Part shown: positions 37,543 to 46,040 of the stretch, piece by piece | How the letters are laid out: each line of letters opens with the position of its first letter | Position numbering within the stretch: the first letter of the stretch is position 1 | Origin: Ga0077527 sp964533495 | Lineage (GTDB): Bacteria; Pseudomonadota; Gammaproteobacteria; Burkholderiales; SG8-41 | Length of the DNA: 64,000 nt | Direction: 5' to 3' | NCBI GenBank assembly: GCA_964533495.1 | Contig: CAZHJU010000015.1 | Location: forward strand, 1 to 64,000 | The notes under the pieces: model-generated | Seen by the model: the letters and a program-made list of their open reading frames with translations, nothing else | Databases searched by the model: none | Told to the model about the DNA's origin: nothing | Program-made: the position numbers and the translations under genes

Positions 37543-37638
37543 CAACAAAGTTCCTGTTTTTTGCCGGTAACTGATGCCTGGTAAGCGGTGGCTGAGATCT
37601 GCGCCCCTATTTCCGGTTCACTGCTCACCTTTCACCGC

Positions 37639-40182
37639 TCACTCTTCCTCATCCGTCTCGACGATGGTTTCCATGCCGACGAGTTTCTCGCCTTCATCGA
37701 GGTTGATCAGGCGCACGCCCTGGGTGGACCGCCCCTGCTCGCGCACTTCCTTGACCCGGGTGCGGATCAGCACCCCGCCGGTGGTGATCAGCATGATTTC
37801 ATCGTCCTTCGTCACCAACTGCGCGCCGACCAGCTTGCCGTTGCGGTCGCTGGCCTGGATGGCGATCATGCCCTGCGTGCCGCGGCCGTGGCGTGTGTAT
37901 TCCGCCACCGGCGTGCGTTTGCCATAACCGTTCTCGGTCGCGGTGAGCACCGATTTTTCTTCGTCGCCAGCCGTGAGCAGCGATATAACCCTTTGTTTTC
38001 CCTGAAGTTTCATGCCGCGCACCCCGGCAGCCGCACGCCCCATTGCGCGCACCTCGGTCTCGCTGAAACGCACGGCCTTGCCGGCATCCGAGAACAGCAT
38101 GATGTCCTGCTTGCCGTCGGTGATCGCCACGCCGATCAGGAAATCGCCGTCATCCAGATTGACCGCGATGATGCCCTTGGCCATCGGCCGCGAAAACGCC
38201 GACAGCGCGGTCTTCTTGACCGTGCCCGTCGACGTGGCCATGAACACGAAATGCTCGTCGTCGAACTCCTTGACCGGCAGGATCGCGGTGATCTTCTCGT
38301 GCTCCATCAGCGGCACAAGGTTGACGATCGGCTTGCCGCGCGAAGCCCGGCTGCCAACAGGCACCGCGTAGACCTTGATCCAGTAGACGCGGCCGCGGTT
38401 GGAGAAGCACAGGATGTAGTCATGGGTGTTGGCGATGAACAGCTTCTCGACGAAGTCATCATCCTTGGTCGTCGTCGCCTGCTTGCCGCGGCCACCGCGC
38501 TTCTGAGCGCGGTAGTCGGCCACCGGCTGCGATTTCATGTAGCCGCCGTGGGACAGCGTGACCACCACGTCTTCCGGCTGGATCAGGTCTTCGGTGCTGA
38601 GGTCCTGGGTCTGCGTGACGATCTCGCTGCGCCGCTCGTCCCCGTACTGCTTTTTGACCTCGGCCAGTTCCTGGGAAATGATTTTCGTCACCCGCGCCGG
38701 CTTGTCGAGGATGTCGAGCAGGTCGGTGATCTTGTCCATCGTTTCGCGGTACTCGGACACGATCTTGTCCTGCTCCAGCGCGGTCAGGCGCTGCAGCCGC
38801 AGCTCGAGGATCTGCTGGGCCTGGGCATCCGACAGCCGGTAACCCTTCTTCTGCAGCCCGAATTCCGCGGCCAGCCCCTCCGGGCGGTAGGAAGCGCCCT
38901 CGGCGCGCTCCAGCAGTTCCTCCACCAGCTTCGAGCGCCAGAACCGCGCCATCAGCTCGCGCTTGGCGTCGGCCGGCGTCGGCGCCGCCTTGATCAGCGC
39001 GATCACTTCGTCGACGTTCGACAGCGCCACCGCCAGGCCTTCCAGCAGGTGGCCGCGCTCGCGCGCCTTGCGCAGCTCGAACACCGTGCGGCGGGTCACC
39101 ACCTCGCGGCGATGGCGCAGAAAGGCTTCGATGAACTGCTTCAGGTTGAGCAGGCGCGGCTGGCCGTCGACCAGCGCCACCATGTTCATGCCGAAGCTTT
39201 CCTGCATCTGCGTGTCTTTCCACAGATTGTTCAGGACGATCTCCGGCACCTCGCCGCGCTTCAGCTCGATCACCGCCCGCATGCCCGACTTGTCGGACTC
39301 GTCGCGGATGTCGGAGATGCCCTCGAGCTTCTTCTCGCGCACCAGCTCGCCGATCTTCATCAGCAGGTTGGCCTTGTTGACCTGGTACGGCAGCTCGTCG
39401 ATGACGATCGACGTGCGCCCGCCCTTCTCCGCCTCCTCGAAATGGGTGCGCGCGCGCATCACCACGCGGCCGCGGCCGGTGCGGTAGCCGTCGCGCACGC
39501 CCGACACGCCGTAGATGATGCCCGCGGTCGGGAAATCCGGCGCCGGCACGATTTCGATCAGCTCGTCGATGGAAATGTCGGGATTCTTCAGCAGCGCCTG
39601 GCAGGCATCGACCACTTCGCCGAGGTTATGCGGCGGGATGTTGGTGGCCATGCCCACCGCGATGCCCGAGGAACCGTTGACCAGCAGGTTCGGCACCTTG
39701 GTCGGCAGCGTGACCGGCTCCTTTTCCTTGCCGTCGTAGTTGTCGACGAAATCGACCGTCTCCATGTCGATGTTGGCGAGCATGTCGGCGGTGATTTTCT
39801 CCAGCCGGCATTCGGTGTAGCGGTAGGCCGCCGCGGAATCGCCGTCGACCGAGCCGAAATTGCCCTGGCCGTCGATCAGCGTGTAGCGCATCGAAAAATC
39901 CTGCGCCATGCGCACCAGCGCCTCGTAGGTCGCGCTGTCGCCGTGCGGATGATATTTGCCGAGCACGTCGCCGACGACGCGCGCGCACTTCACATAGGGG
40001 CGATTCCAGGCATTGTTCGCCTCGTGCATCGCGAACAGGATGCGGCGGTGCACCGGCTTGAGGCCGTCGCGGACGTCGGGCAGCGCCCGCCCGACGATCA
40101 CGCTCATGGCATAGTCCAGATACGAACGCCGCATCTCCTCTTCGAGGCTGATGGGCAGGGTTTCTTTGGCGAATTGATCCAT
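37639..40182 (-). CDS. gyrA: DNA gyrase subunit A
   Basis: An 847-residue type IIA topoisomerase subunit that cuts and rejoins DNA. The catalytic Tyr is in AAAYRYTECRLEK. The quinolone-determining region reads YHPHGDSATYEALVRM: Ser at the E. coli 83 position and Glu in place of Asp87. The GyrA box QKRGGRGKQ opens the C-terminal beta-propeller of six repeats, and the end is acidic. The frame is open further upstream, but the ATG at 40182 gives MDQFAKETLPISLEEEM, the expected N-terminus. It heads the minus-strand gene run. Confidence 0.97.
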   Translation of the reverse strand: MDQFAKETLPISLEEEMRRSYLDYAMSVIVGRALPDVRDGLKPVHRRILFAMHEANNAWNRPYVKCARVVGDVLGKYHPHGDSATYEALVRMAQDFSMRYTLIDGQGNFGSVDGDSAAAYRYTECRLEKITADMLANIDMETVDFVDNYDGKEKEPVTLPTKVPNLLVNGSSGIAVGMATNIPPHNLGEVVDACQALLKNPDISIDELIEIVPAPDFPTAGIIYGVSGVRDGYRTGRGRVVMRARTHFEEAEKGGRTSIVIDELPYQVNKANLLMKIGELVREKKLEGISDIRDESDKSGMRAVIELKRGEVPEIVLNNLWKDTQMQESFGMNMVALVDGQPRLLNLKQFIEAFLRHRREVVTRRTVFELRKARERGHLLEGLAVALSNVDEVIALIKAAPTPADAKRELMARFWRSKLVEELLERAEGASYRPEGLAAEFGLQKKGYRLSDAQAQQILELRLQRLTALEQDKIVSEYRETMDKITDLLDILDKPARVTKIISQELAEVKKQYGDERRSEIVTQTQDLSTEDLIQPEDVVVTLSHGGYMKSQPVADYRAQKRGGRGKQATTTKDDDFVEKLFIANTHDYILCFSNRGRVYWIKVYAVPVGSRASRGKPIVNLVPLMEHEKITAILPVKEFDDEHFVFMATSTGTVKKTALSAFSRPMAKGIIAVNLDDGDFLIGVAITDGKQDIMLFSDAGKAVRFSETEVRAMGRAAAGVRGMKLQGKQRVISLLTAGDEEKSVLTATENGYGKRTPVAEYTRHGRGTQGMIAIQASDRNGKLVGAQLVTKDDEIMLITTGGVLIRTRVKEVREQGRSTQGVRLINLDEGEKLVGMETIVETDEEE

Positions 40183-40779
40183 GGAGTCCAGTGCTTGTTT
40201 TCCTCCGGCCGGTGCATTGCCGCGGGCCCGGAGGACTGTCGTTGCAAAGCGTGGAATTCTAGCATGCGGCAACGTCGCTCGCGGTCCATTGCACCCTCCC
40301 GGCAACGGCCCGCATCACGTCGATCGCGTCGCCGATGCACATCGTCCCTGCATGCCCGGATTCCGCGCCCGGTACCCGCCACCGGCTCGCCGCTCCGGCG
40401 CGAATATCACCGATATCGCCGATCAGGATCGCACGGCAGGCAACAGGTTTTCCGGCGCTGCGCAGACCATCGGGAAGAGCCACATGGGTACAGCGTGACG
40501 ACGCCAGAAAACACTTCGGCCGTACAGAACGGCAGCCCGAAATGCCGGCCGACAGGCGTTCCACAAAGTGAAATACCGCGCCCGCGCCCTGCCGCGCACC
40601 TGCGGCTTTTTGGCAACAGTCCGTGTGCTTTTTTTTTTGGAATCATGTTACTATGCCGCCCAAGGTTTACTCGGATATCAGGGATGTGGTATCTAGTGGC
40701 CTTCGGGGAGAATCACTTGTCATTTTTTACCGGCTAGCCGGCACGTCCCTACTTTTCGCAAAACAGGAGGATCAAAAAC
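40183..40779. other. Long intergenic region between gyrA and the OmpA-like gene
   Basis: About 600 bp in which no gene can be supported. One minus-strand frame at 40259-40564 (101 codons) is open but resembles no family I know. The part before the OmpA-like gene is AT-rich with an 11-base T run near 40629-40638, and probably contains that gene's promoter and a leader of over 100 bases. AGGAGG precedes the ATG at 40780. Confidence 0.4.
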
Positions 40780-41547
40780 ATGCGTTCAGCTCTCAGGATT
40801 ACCCTTGCAAGCGCCATCGCCGCGGCCGCGCTTGCACCTGCGCTCGTTTCCGCGCAGGCGAAGGACGGCTACTTGACGGATACCGCCGGCGGCGTGGTCA
40901 AGTCGCTGGGTGCCGGTGTCTGCGTCCGAACCAGTCAGTGGACTCCGGCTCTGGCCGTCGCGGAATGCGATCCGGATCTGGTGAAGAAACCGGCCCCGAA
41001 GGCAGCTCCGCAAAAAGCGAAACCGGCCCCGCAAAAGGCCGCTCCGCAAAAGGCGAAGCCGAAGCCCAAGAAGCCCCAGATGCTCAACATCGAGCAGAAA
41101 ATCGAGCTTCAGGGCATGGAGTTCAACAAGGCTGAGATGACCGCCGACAACAAGGCTGATCTCGACAAGTTCCTTGCTGCCCTCCAGAAGCCGACCAAGG
41201 CCCGCGCAGCCGTCCAGTTCGGCGCCGTGGTCGTGACCGGTCACACCGATCGCATCGGTGGCCTGAAGTACAACATGGCGCTCTCCGAGAAGCGCGCGGT
41301 CGTCGTCAAGGACTACATCGTTTCCAAGGGCGTCGACAGCAAGCTGATCTTCTGGGAAGGCAAAGGCCCGAAACAGCCGATCCCCGTGACCAAGTTCTGC
41401 GACAACAAGATGAAGCGCAAGCAGCTCATCGAGTGTCTGGCGCCGAACCGTCGCGTGACGGTGGAAGTCGTGGGTCGCGCCCAGAGCCTGGCGAAGCCGA
41501 AGGCCGAAGCGAAGCCGGCGGCCAAGAAGCCCGCTGCCAAGCGCTAA
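40780..41547 (+). CDS. OmpA-family outer membrane/periplasmic protein with Lys-Pro-rich hinge
   Basis: A 255-residue exported protein. A signal peptide (residues 1-26, ending VSAQA) is followed by a short N-terminal part with two cysteines, then a hinge of repeated Ala-Pro-Gln-Lys-Ala-Lys-Pro units (about 70-100). The OmpA-like peptidoglycan-binding domain carries TGHTDRIGGLKYNMALSEKRA. The tail is again rich in Ala-Lys-Pro. There is no beta-barrel, so the protein is probably periplasmic, holding peptidoglycan. AGGAGG lies before the ATG, and a strong terminator follows, so it is a single-gene unit. Confidence 0.9.
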   Translation: MRSALRITLASAIAAAALAPALVSAQAKDGYLTDTAGGVVKSLGAGVCVRTSQWTPALAVAECDPDLVKKPAPKAAPQKAKPAPQKAAPQKAKPKPKKPQMLNIEQKIELQGMEFNKAEMTADNKADLDKFLAALQKPTKARAAVQFGAVVVTGHTDRIGGLKYNMALSEKRAVVVKDYIVSKGVDSKLIFWEGKGPKQPIPVTKFCDNKMKRKQLIECLAPNRRVTVEVVGRAQSLAKPKAEAKPAAKKPAAKR

Positions 41548-41564
41548 GCTGCAAAGCAACACTG

Positions 41565-41594
41565 AAAGCCCTGCTTCGGCAGGGCTTTTTTTTT
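41565..41594 (+). terminator. Rho-independent terminator after the OmpA-like gene
   Basis: AAAGCCCTGC-TTCG-GCAGGGCTTT is a 10-bp stem with a stable TTCG loop, followed by T residues. Confidence 0.9.
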
Positions 41595-41629
41595 GCACTA
41601 CAATCCAGACCATCCCTGACCGCAACGAC

Positions 41630-42943
41630 ATGTCCGCAACAACCCTCATCGAACCGCGCTGGGTGATCCCGGTGGAGCCGGCGGCAACCGTGCTCGAATC
41701 CCATGCCGTGGCCATCGAAGGCAGGCACATCGCCGCCGTCCTGCCCGCTGCCGAAGCGGTGAAGCGTCATCCCGATGCCAAACGGATCATCCTCCCCGGT
41801 CACGCACTGATTCCCGGGCTGGTGAACCTGCACACCCACGCCGCGATGACGCTGATGCGCGGCATGGCGGACGACCTCGCCCTGATGGACTGGCTGCGGA
41901 ACCACGTCTGGCCCGCCGAAGGACGGCTCGTTTCGGACGAATTCGTGCATGACGGCACCCTGCTGGCCTGCGCCGAAATGCTCCGCGGCGGCATCACCTG
42001 CTTCAACGACATGTATTTTTTTCCCGAAGCCGCGGCCCGCGCCGCCATGCAGGCGGGCATGCGCGCCGCGCTGGGCATCATCGCCATCGAATTTCGCTCG
42101 GCTTACGCCAACGATGCCCAGGACTACCTCGCCAGGGGCATGGCACTGCGCGACAGGCTGCGGGACGAGCCGCTGCTGTCGTTCTGCCTGGCGCCGCATG
42201 CCCCGTTCACGGTATCCGACGACACCTTCGCGCAAATCGCCACCTACGCCGCCGAACTCGATTTGCCGGTGCACATCCACATCAACGAAACCACCCAGGA
42301 AATCGCCGAAAGCATCAGTCAGCACGGGATGCGCCCCCTGGCGCGCCTCGAAAAGGCCGGACTGCTGGGGCCGGGGCTGATCGCCGTGCACGGCGTGCAC
42401 CTGGACGAACAGGAAATCGCCCTGTTTGCCCGCCACGGCTGCTCGGTGGCGCACTGCCCCTCGTCCAACCTGAAACTGGCCTGCGGCATCGCCCCCGTCG
42501 CCAGGCTGCTGCAGGCCGGCGTCAATGTCGGCCTGGGCACCGACGGCGCCGCCAGCAACAACCGGCTCGACCTGTTTGCCGAAATGCGGCTGGCCGCGCT
42601 GCTGGCCAAGGGCAGCAGCGGCGACGCCACCGCGATGCCTGCGCATCGGGCGCTGGAATGCGCCACCCTCGGCGGCGCCCGCGCACTCGGCCTGCAGGAC
42701 CGCATCGGCTCCATCGTGCCCGGAAAACTCGCGGACCTGACCGCGGTCAATCTCGGGGCAACCGAACTGTCCCCCTGCTACGATCCGGTCTCCCATCTGG
42801 TTTACGCCGCGGGGCGCGAACATGTCAGCGATGTCTGGATCGACGGGGAACGGCAGCTTGCGGACGGCGCGCTGGCCCGGATCGACGAATCCGCGGTCCG
42901 CGCCAGGGCGCGCAACTGGCAGCACAGGATCAGCGCTTCATGA
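41630..42943 (+). CDS. mtaD: 5-methylthioadenosine/S-adenosylhomocysteine deaminase
   Basis: A 437-residue amidohydrolase of the TRZ/ATZ family. Metal ligands are seen in LVNLHTHAAMT, HIHINETTQE, VHGVHLDE and GLGTDGAASNN. It probably deaminates methylthioadenosine or S-adenosylhomocysteine; other purine-like substrates cannot be excluded. It overlaps ubiG by four bases (ATGA), so mtaD-ubiG-gph is translated as a coupled operon. Removing SAH next to a methyltransferase gene is a sensible pairing, but that is inference. Confidence 0.9.
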   Translation: MSATTLIEPRWVIPVEPAATVLESHAVAIEGRHIAAVLPAAEAVKRHPDAKRIILPGHALIPGLVNLHTHAAMTLMRGMADDLALMDWLRNHVWPAEGRLVSDEFVHDGTLLACAEMLRGGITCFNDMYFFPEAAARAAMQAGMRAALGIIAIEFRSAYANDAQDYLARGMALRDRLRDEPLLSFCLAPHAPFTVSDDTFAQIATYAAELDLPVHIHINETTQEIAESISQHGMRPLARLEKAGLLGPGLIAVHGVHLDEQEIALFARHGCSVAHCPSSNLKLACGIAPVARLLQAGVNVGLGTDGAASNNRLDLFAEMRLAALLAKGSSGDATAMPAHRALECATLGGARALGLQDRIGSIVPGKLADLTAVNLGATELSPCYDPVSHLVYAAGREHVSDVWIDGERQLADGALARIDESAVRARARNWQHRISAS

Positions 42944-43650
42944 ACACCAACGCCAACGTCGATCCCGCCGAACTGCAAAAATTCAGCGAACTCGCCCATC
43001 GCTGGTGGGATCCGCAGAGCGAATTCCGGCCGTTGCATGAAATCAACCCGCTGCGCCTCGGCCACATCGACGGCATCGCCGCGCTGCGCGGCAAGGCCGT
43101 ACTGGACATCGGCTGCGGCGGCGGCATCCTCGCCGAAGGCATGGCGGCGCGGGGCGCCCGGGTCACCGGCATTGACCTCGCCGAAAAACCGCTGAAGGTC
43201 GCCCAGCTGCACCTGCTGGAATCGGGACTCGACGTGACATACCGTCATATCGCCGTCGAGGCGCTGGCGCAGGAGGCGCCGGGCAGCTTCGACGTCGTCA
43301 CCTGCATGGAAATGCTGGAGCACGTCCCCGATCCGGCCTCGGTCGTGCGCGCCTGCGCCGCGCTGCTGAAACCGGGCGGCCATGCCTTCTTCGCCACGCT
43401 GAACCGCAACCCGAAATCCTACCTGTTCGCGATCATCGGCGCCGAATACGTGCTGAACCTGCTGCCGCGCGGCACCCACGATTACGCCCGTTTCATCAAG
43501 CCCTCCGAGCTGTCGGCCAGCTGCCGCAGCGCCGGGCTTGAAGTCGGCGGCGTCATCGGCATGACCTACAACCCGTTCAGCAAGGTCTACGCGCTCGAGG
43601 CCGACACCGGCGTCAACTACATCCTCCACGCCCGCGCGCCCCTGCCATGA
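42940..43650 (+). CDS. ubiG: Ubiquinone biosynthesis O-methyltransferase UbiG
   Basis: A 236-residue SAM-dependent methyltransferase performing both O-methylations of ubiquinone synthesis. N-terminal KFSELAHRWWDP is a UbiG mark; the SAM motif is VLDIGCGGGILAEGMA, and VTCMEMLEHVPDP follows. Its ATG overlaps the mtaD stop and its stop overlaps the gph start. Confidence 0.95.
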   Translation: MNTNANVDPAELQKFSELAHRWWDPQSEFRPLHEINPLRLGHIDGIAALRGKAVLDIGCGGGILAEGMAARGARVTGIDLAEKPLKVAQLHLLESGLDVTYRHIAVEALAQEAPGSFDVVTCMEMLEHVPDPASVVRACAALLKPGGHAFFATLNRNPKSYLFAIIGAEYVLNLLPRGTHDYARFIKPSELSASCRSAGLEVGGVIGMTYNPFSKVYALEADTGVNYILHARAPLP

Positions 43651-44291
43651 CCGCCGCCGTACTGTTCGACCTCGACGGCACCTTTGCCGACACCGCCCCC
43701 GACCTCGGGCACACGGTCAACCTGATGCGCGCCGCGCGCGGCCTCGGCCCCGTCCCGTTGTCCGAAACCCGGCGCGTCACCTCGCTGGGCGCGCGCGGCC
43801 TGCTCGGCGTGGGCTTCGGCATCGGCCCCGGCGACGCCGGTTACGAAGCCATGCGCGAGGAATTCCTGCGCCTCTATGCCGACAACCTCTGCCTGCACAG
43901 CGCCCTGTTTCCGGGCATGGCGGAACTGGTCGACGCCATCGAGCAGCGCGGCCTGCGCTGGGGCATCGTCACCAACAAGGCCGAACGCTTCGCCAGGCCG
44001 CTCATCGAAAAGCTGGGCTACGCGCAGCGTGCCGGCTGCATCATCGGCGGCGACACCACCGGCCACATGAAACCGCACCCGGCGCCGCTGCTCGCCGGCG
44101 CAAAAACCATCGGCACCGCGCCCGGTGACTGCGTCTATGTCGGCGACGACCTGCGCGACATCCAGGCCGGCCGCGCCGCCGGCATGCGCACCGTCGCCGT
44201 CCGCTTCGGCTACCTCAACGGCAGCGACCCCGGCGATTGGCAGGCCGACGGCATCGCCGCCTCCCCGCCGGAAATAAAAAATTTCCTTTAA
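43647..44291 (+). CDS. gph: Phosphoglycolate phosphatase (HAD superfamily)
   Basis: A 214-residue HAD phosphatase. Motif I is VLFDLDGTFADTAPD (one difference from the usual DGTLVDT form), motif II lies in IVTNKAERF, the motif III Lys in MKPHPAPLL, and motif IV in VYVGDDLRDIQAG. It removes phosphoglycolate produced from DNA repair or oxygenation. UbiG-Gph is a common betaproteobacterial pair. The last codons (EIKNFL and TAA) are part of AT-rich element copy E, so the C-terminus looks remodelled. Confidence 0.93.
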   Translation: MTAAVLFDLDGTFADTAPDLGHTVNLMRAARGLGPVPLSETRRVTSLGARGLLGVGFGIGPGDAGYEAMREEFLRLYADNLCLHSALFPGMAELVDAIEQRGLRWGIVTNKAERFARPLIEKLGYAQRAGCIIGGDTTGHMKPHPAPLLAGAKTIGTAPGDCVYVGDDLRDIQAGRAAGMRTVAVRFGYLNGSDPGDWQADGIAASPPEIKNFL

Positions 44292-44308
44292 AAACAAATA
44301 CTTATAAA
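44270..44308. repeat. Dispersed AT-rich element, copy E
   Basis: It includes the last six gph codons and stop. The core AAACAAATACTTA (44292-44304) starts on the base after TAA. A hairpin GGAAAT/ATTTCC (44270-44286) lies on the other side. It is very similar to copy C. Confidence 0.7.
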
Positions 44309-44359
44309 ACACCCTACTGCTGCAGCAGCATGCGATAATCGGCACTCGCGCGGCCGCAC

Positions 44360-44388
44360 TTGAACTCGGGCCGCGCGGCGCCATCTGA
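44360..44388 (+). promoter_or_regulatory. Weak promoter candidate for tmRNA
   Basis: TTGAAC, a 17-bp spacer and a poor -10 (ATCTGA) end nine bases before the mature tmRNA. A better -10 (GATAAT, 44334-44339) lies upstream but lacks a good -35. Neither is convincing. Confidence 0.25.
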
Positions 44389-44396
44389 GAGTTCAT

Positions 44397-44760
44397 GGGG
44401 GCGACCCGGTTTCGACGTGGGTCACAAAGCAGCACAGGGCATGCCAAGGTCCAGTCACCTTGTAAATCCGCTGGAAATCTATACACGCCAACGACGAGCG
44501 TTATTCTCTCGCCGCCTAACACCGGCGAGACGCTGCACTGACCTGCTGATGGGTCAGGCCCCGAAAGGGGTGCAGCGTCATTGACATCAGCCTCTCTGCG
44601 CGGTCTGGCCGCTTGGTCGCGCGGATCCGTCGAAGCGGCTGGCCAAGCACCAGCCTGCCGGTTGGCGGGTGCAAGGCGAGACCCAAACAACCAGGCTAAG
44701 CATGTAGTCCTGACTGTGGAGGGCTTGCGGACGCGGGTTCGATTCCCGCCGCCTCCACCA
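44397..44760 (+). ncRNA. ssrA: Transfer-messenger RNA (tmRNA)
   Basis: It rescues stalled ribosomes and tags the unfinished protein. The 5' end GGGGGCGACCCGG and 3' end GGTTCGATTCCCGCCGCC with TCCACCA form the tRNA-like domain. The tag reading frame 44487-44519 encodes ANDERYSLAA and stop; many betaproteobacteria have ANDERFALAA. Length is 364 nt. A terminator follows at 44796-44829. The ssrA 3' end is a classic integration site, and a phage remnant follows. Confidence 0.96.
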
Positions 44761-44795
44761 TTTTCGTTGTCGGTCTAGACCACTCTAGACCACTT

Positions 44796-44829
44796 AAAGC
44801 CTATGATTCTTATAGGCTTTTTTATTTTT
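44796..44829 (+). terminator. Rho-independent terminator after ssrA
   Basis: AAAGCCTAT-GATTCTT-ATAGGCTTT with a following T-rich tail. Just before it lies the direct repeat CTAGACCACT-CTAGACCACT (44774-44794). Confidence 0.85.
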
Positions 44830-45454
44830 CCTGCCTCCGCCCGTTTGGTCTCCAGTGGTCTGAAAAAAGCCTGTTTGGGACACGTTTTGGGCACAAATTA
44901 GCCACAAAATTTTGGGGTCGGTCGTGAGCGACCTGCCCCTGCCCGGCGAGAACTATTCCCCGCCCACAATCCCGCCCTCGGAATGGGGCCCCGGCGAACA
45001 CGACAGGCCCCATATAGGGAATGACCACCCTGCCCGGCTCCCGGGTGTCATACGCGCTCTGCATTGAATCGTCGGTGAACCTCATGCGACGAACGCCGGC
45101 GCGATCCTCGAACACGCGCACCGAGCCGTTGTATTGCGAGGGCACAGTAACTAACAGCTTTTCTGACTGGTAACTCGAAATTCCAGCATAGGCACAGAGC
45201 GTCACCACCAGAAACGTCAAAGACAAAAATTGCCAATGTTTCATGATCACTCCCGGATAGCCGATAGAGATAAGAATCAAAACGGCCGCCAGCGGAATGC
45301 CCCACCGAAACTGCCACGAGGTAAAGAGAGAGCCGCGCTGATCGTCCTGCGCCTCATCATCACGCGCCCCATCATCGAACGACTTGTAACAGCCGAAATA
45401 TTTAGGATCGTAACGACTGGACCCACTAGTGACGACGCCGAACCGCCCATCCAC
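44822..45454 (-). CDS. Hybrid frame: Zot-like membrane segment joined to a membrane-anchored SpeE-N-like domain
   Basis: A 210-codon frame (GTG start) that appears composite. The first 70 residues (RYDPKYFGCYKSF and a membrane segment WGIPLAAVLILISIGYPG) resemble the C-terminal membrane region of inovirus Zot proteins. From residue 71 (MKHWQFLSLTFLVV) a second hydrophobic segment and a domain with YNGSVRVFEDRAGVRRMRF and QSAYDTREPGR resemble the N-terminal domain of spermidine-synthase-like proteins. That second part has its own strong ribosome site (GGGAG, 5 bases before the ATG at 45244). The end runs into the ssrA terminator. Both assignments are tentative; neither part is a complete protein. 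Confidence 0.45.
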   Translation of the reverse strand: MDGRFGVVTSGSSRYDPKYFGCYKSFDDGARDDEAQDDQRGSLFTSWQFRWGIPLAAVLILISIGYPGVIMKHWQFLSLTFLVVTLCAYAGISSYQSEKLLVTVPSQYNGSVRVFEDRAGVRRMRFTDDSMQSAYDTREPGRVVIPYMGPVVFAGAPFRGRDCGRGIVLAGQGQVAHDRPQNFVANLCPKRVPNRLFSDHWRPNGRRQEK

Positions 45455-45633
45455 ATCGCCGCCAAGTCTGCGGTAGCCGGAATTGCGAACACTTGAGAGA
45501 ACGTCGGAACGATCGATACCGCGACAAACTCAGGGGCCGACATGACTACGAGGCCGGGGCAGTCCGCCATGCTGGCCGGTTGAACCTCCGCGACCTGCAG
45601 GACACCTTCGACAACGACAACGCACGTAGCCAT
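45277..45633 (-). CDS. Truncated inovirus coat-like protein frame
   Basis: A 118-codon frame whose first 65 residues (MATCVVVVEGVLQ, CPGLVVMSAPEF, DLAAMWMGG) resemble small membrane proteins encoded after the ssDNA-binding gene in inoviruses. After about residue 65 the expected C-terminal membrane segment is missing and the frame runs over the Zot-like frame. A deletion probably fused two phage genes here. The start lies 17 bp after the ssDNA-binding protein gene. Confidence 0.4.
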   Translation of the reverse strand: MATCVVVVEGVLQVAEVQPASMADCPGLVVMSAPEFVAVSIVPTFSQVFAIPATADLAAMWMGGSASSLVGPVVTILNISAVTSRSMMGRVMMRRRTISAALSLPRGSFGGAFRWRPF

Positions 45634-45650
45634 ATCGACCCCTTAACGAG

Positions 45651-45959
45651 TTAAGCCACTTTTTTCTGCGGACCTTGATTCAAGACACGATTGACTTTCA
45701 GGCGATGCTCCGCCCGCTTGCCATTCGTCGTGATCGTGATATCGCACTCCGCTTCGAGCGGAAACACGTGATGCGCAAAGCGGTCATACTCCGCCGAGTC
45801 ACCGATGCGATATTCAGCAGAGGCCGTGCCCTTACTGTTTTCGCCTTCGTTCATGTCGGTCTCGACATACACCTTCGTGTAGTCGTAACGGGTGCCCTCC
45901 ACTTCACCGTTGAAACGCTTGATGCCGGTAATGACGCACTTGACGTTTTGCATTTTCAT
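45651..45959 (-). CDS. Inovirus single-stranded DNA-binding protein (probable)
   Basis: A 102-residue protein. The N-terminal KMQNVKCVITGIKRFNGEVEG and central SAEYDRFAHHVFPLEAE recall the small ssDNA-binding proteins that follow rep in inoviruses of beta- and gammaproteobacteria. These coat phage DNA and switch replication from double to single strands. It lies 81 bp after the rep gene in the same direction. The match is from memory of family features, not a search. Confidence 0.6.
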   Translation of the reverse strand: MKMQNVKCVITGIKRFNGEVEGTRYDYTKVYVETDMNEGENSKGTASAEYRIGDSAEYDRFAHHVFPLEAECDITITTNGKRAEHRLKVNRVLNQGPQKKVA

Positions 45960-46040
45960 AATGTTTTCCCTCTATCGCCTGTTAGCCGTAATCCACGCTG
46001 GCGAGACGCGGCAGCAAAAAAAATGGACGGACCTTTCCCG

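Noticed and set aside
40259..40564. A 101-codon minus-strand frame in the gyrA to OmpA gap
   Set aside because: No ribosome site, no recognisable family; kept only as part of the gap description.
37588..40737. A long plus-strand frame of over 1000 codons opposite gyrA
   Set aside because: It is the antisense shadow of gyrA, rich in His, Arg and Leu as expected for such shadows.
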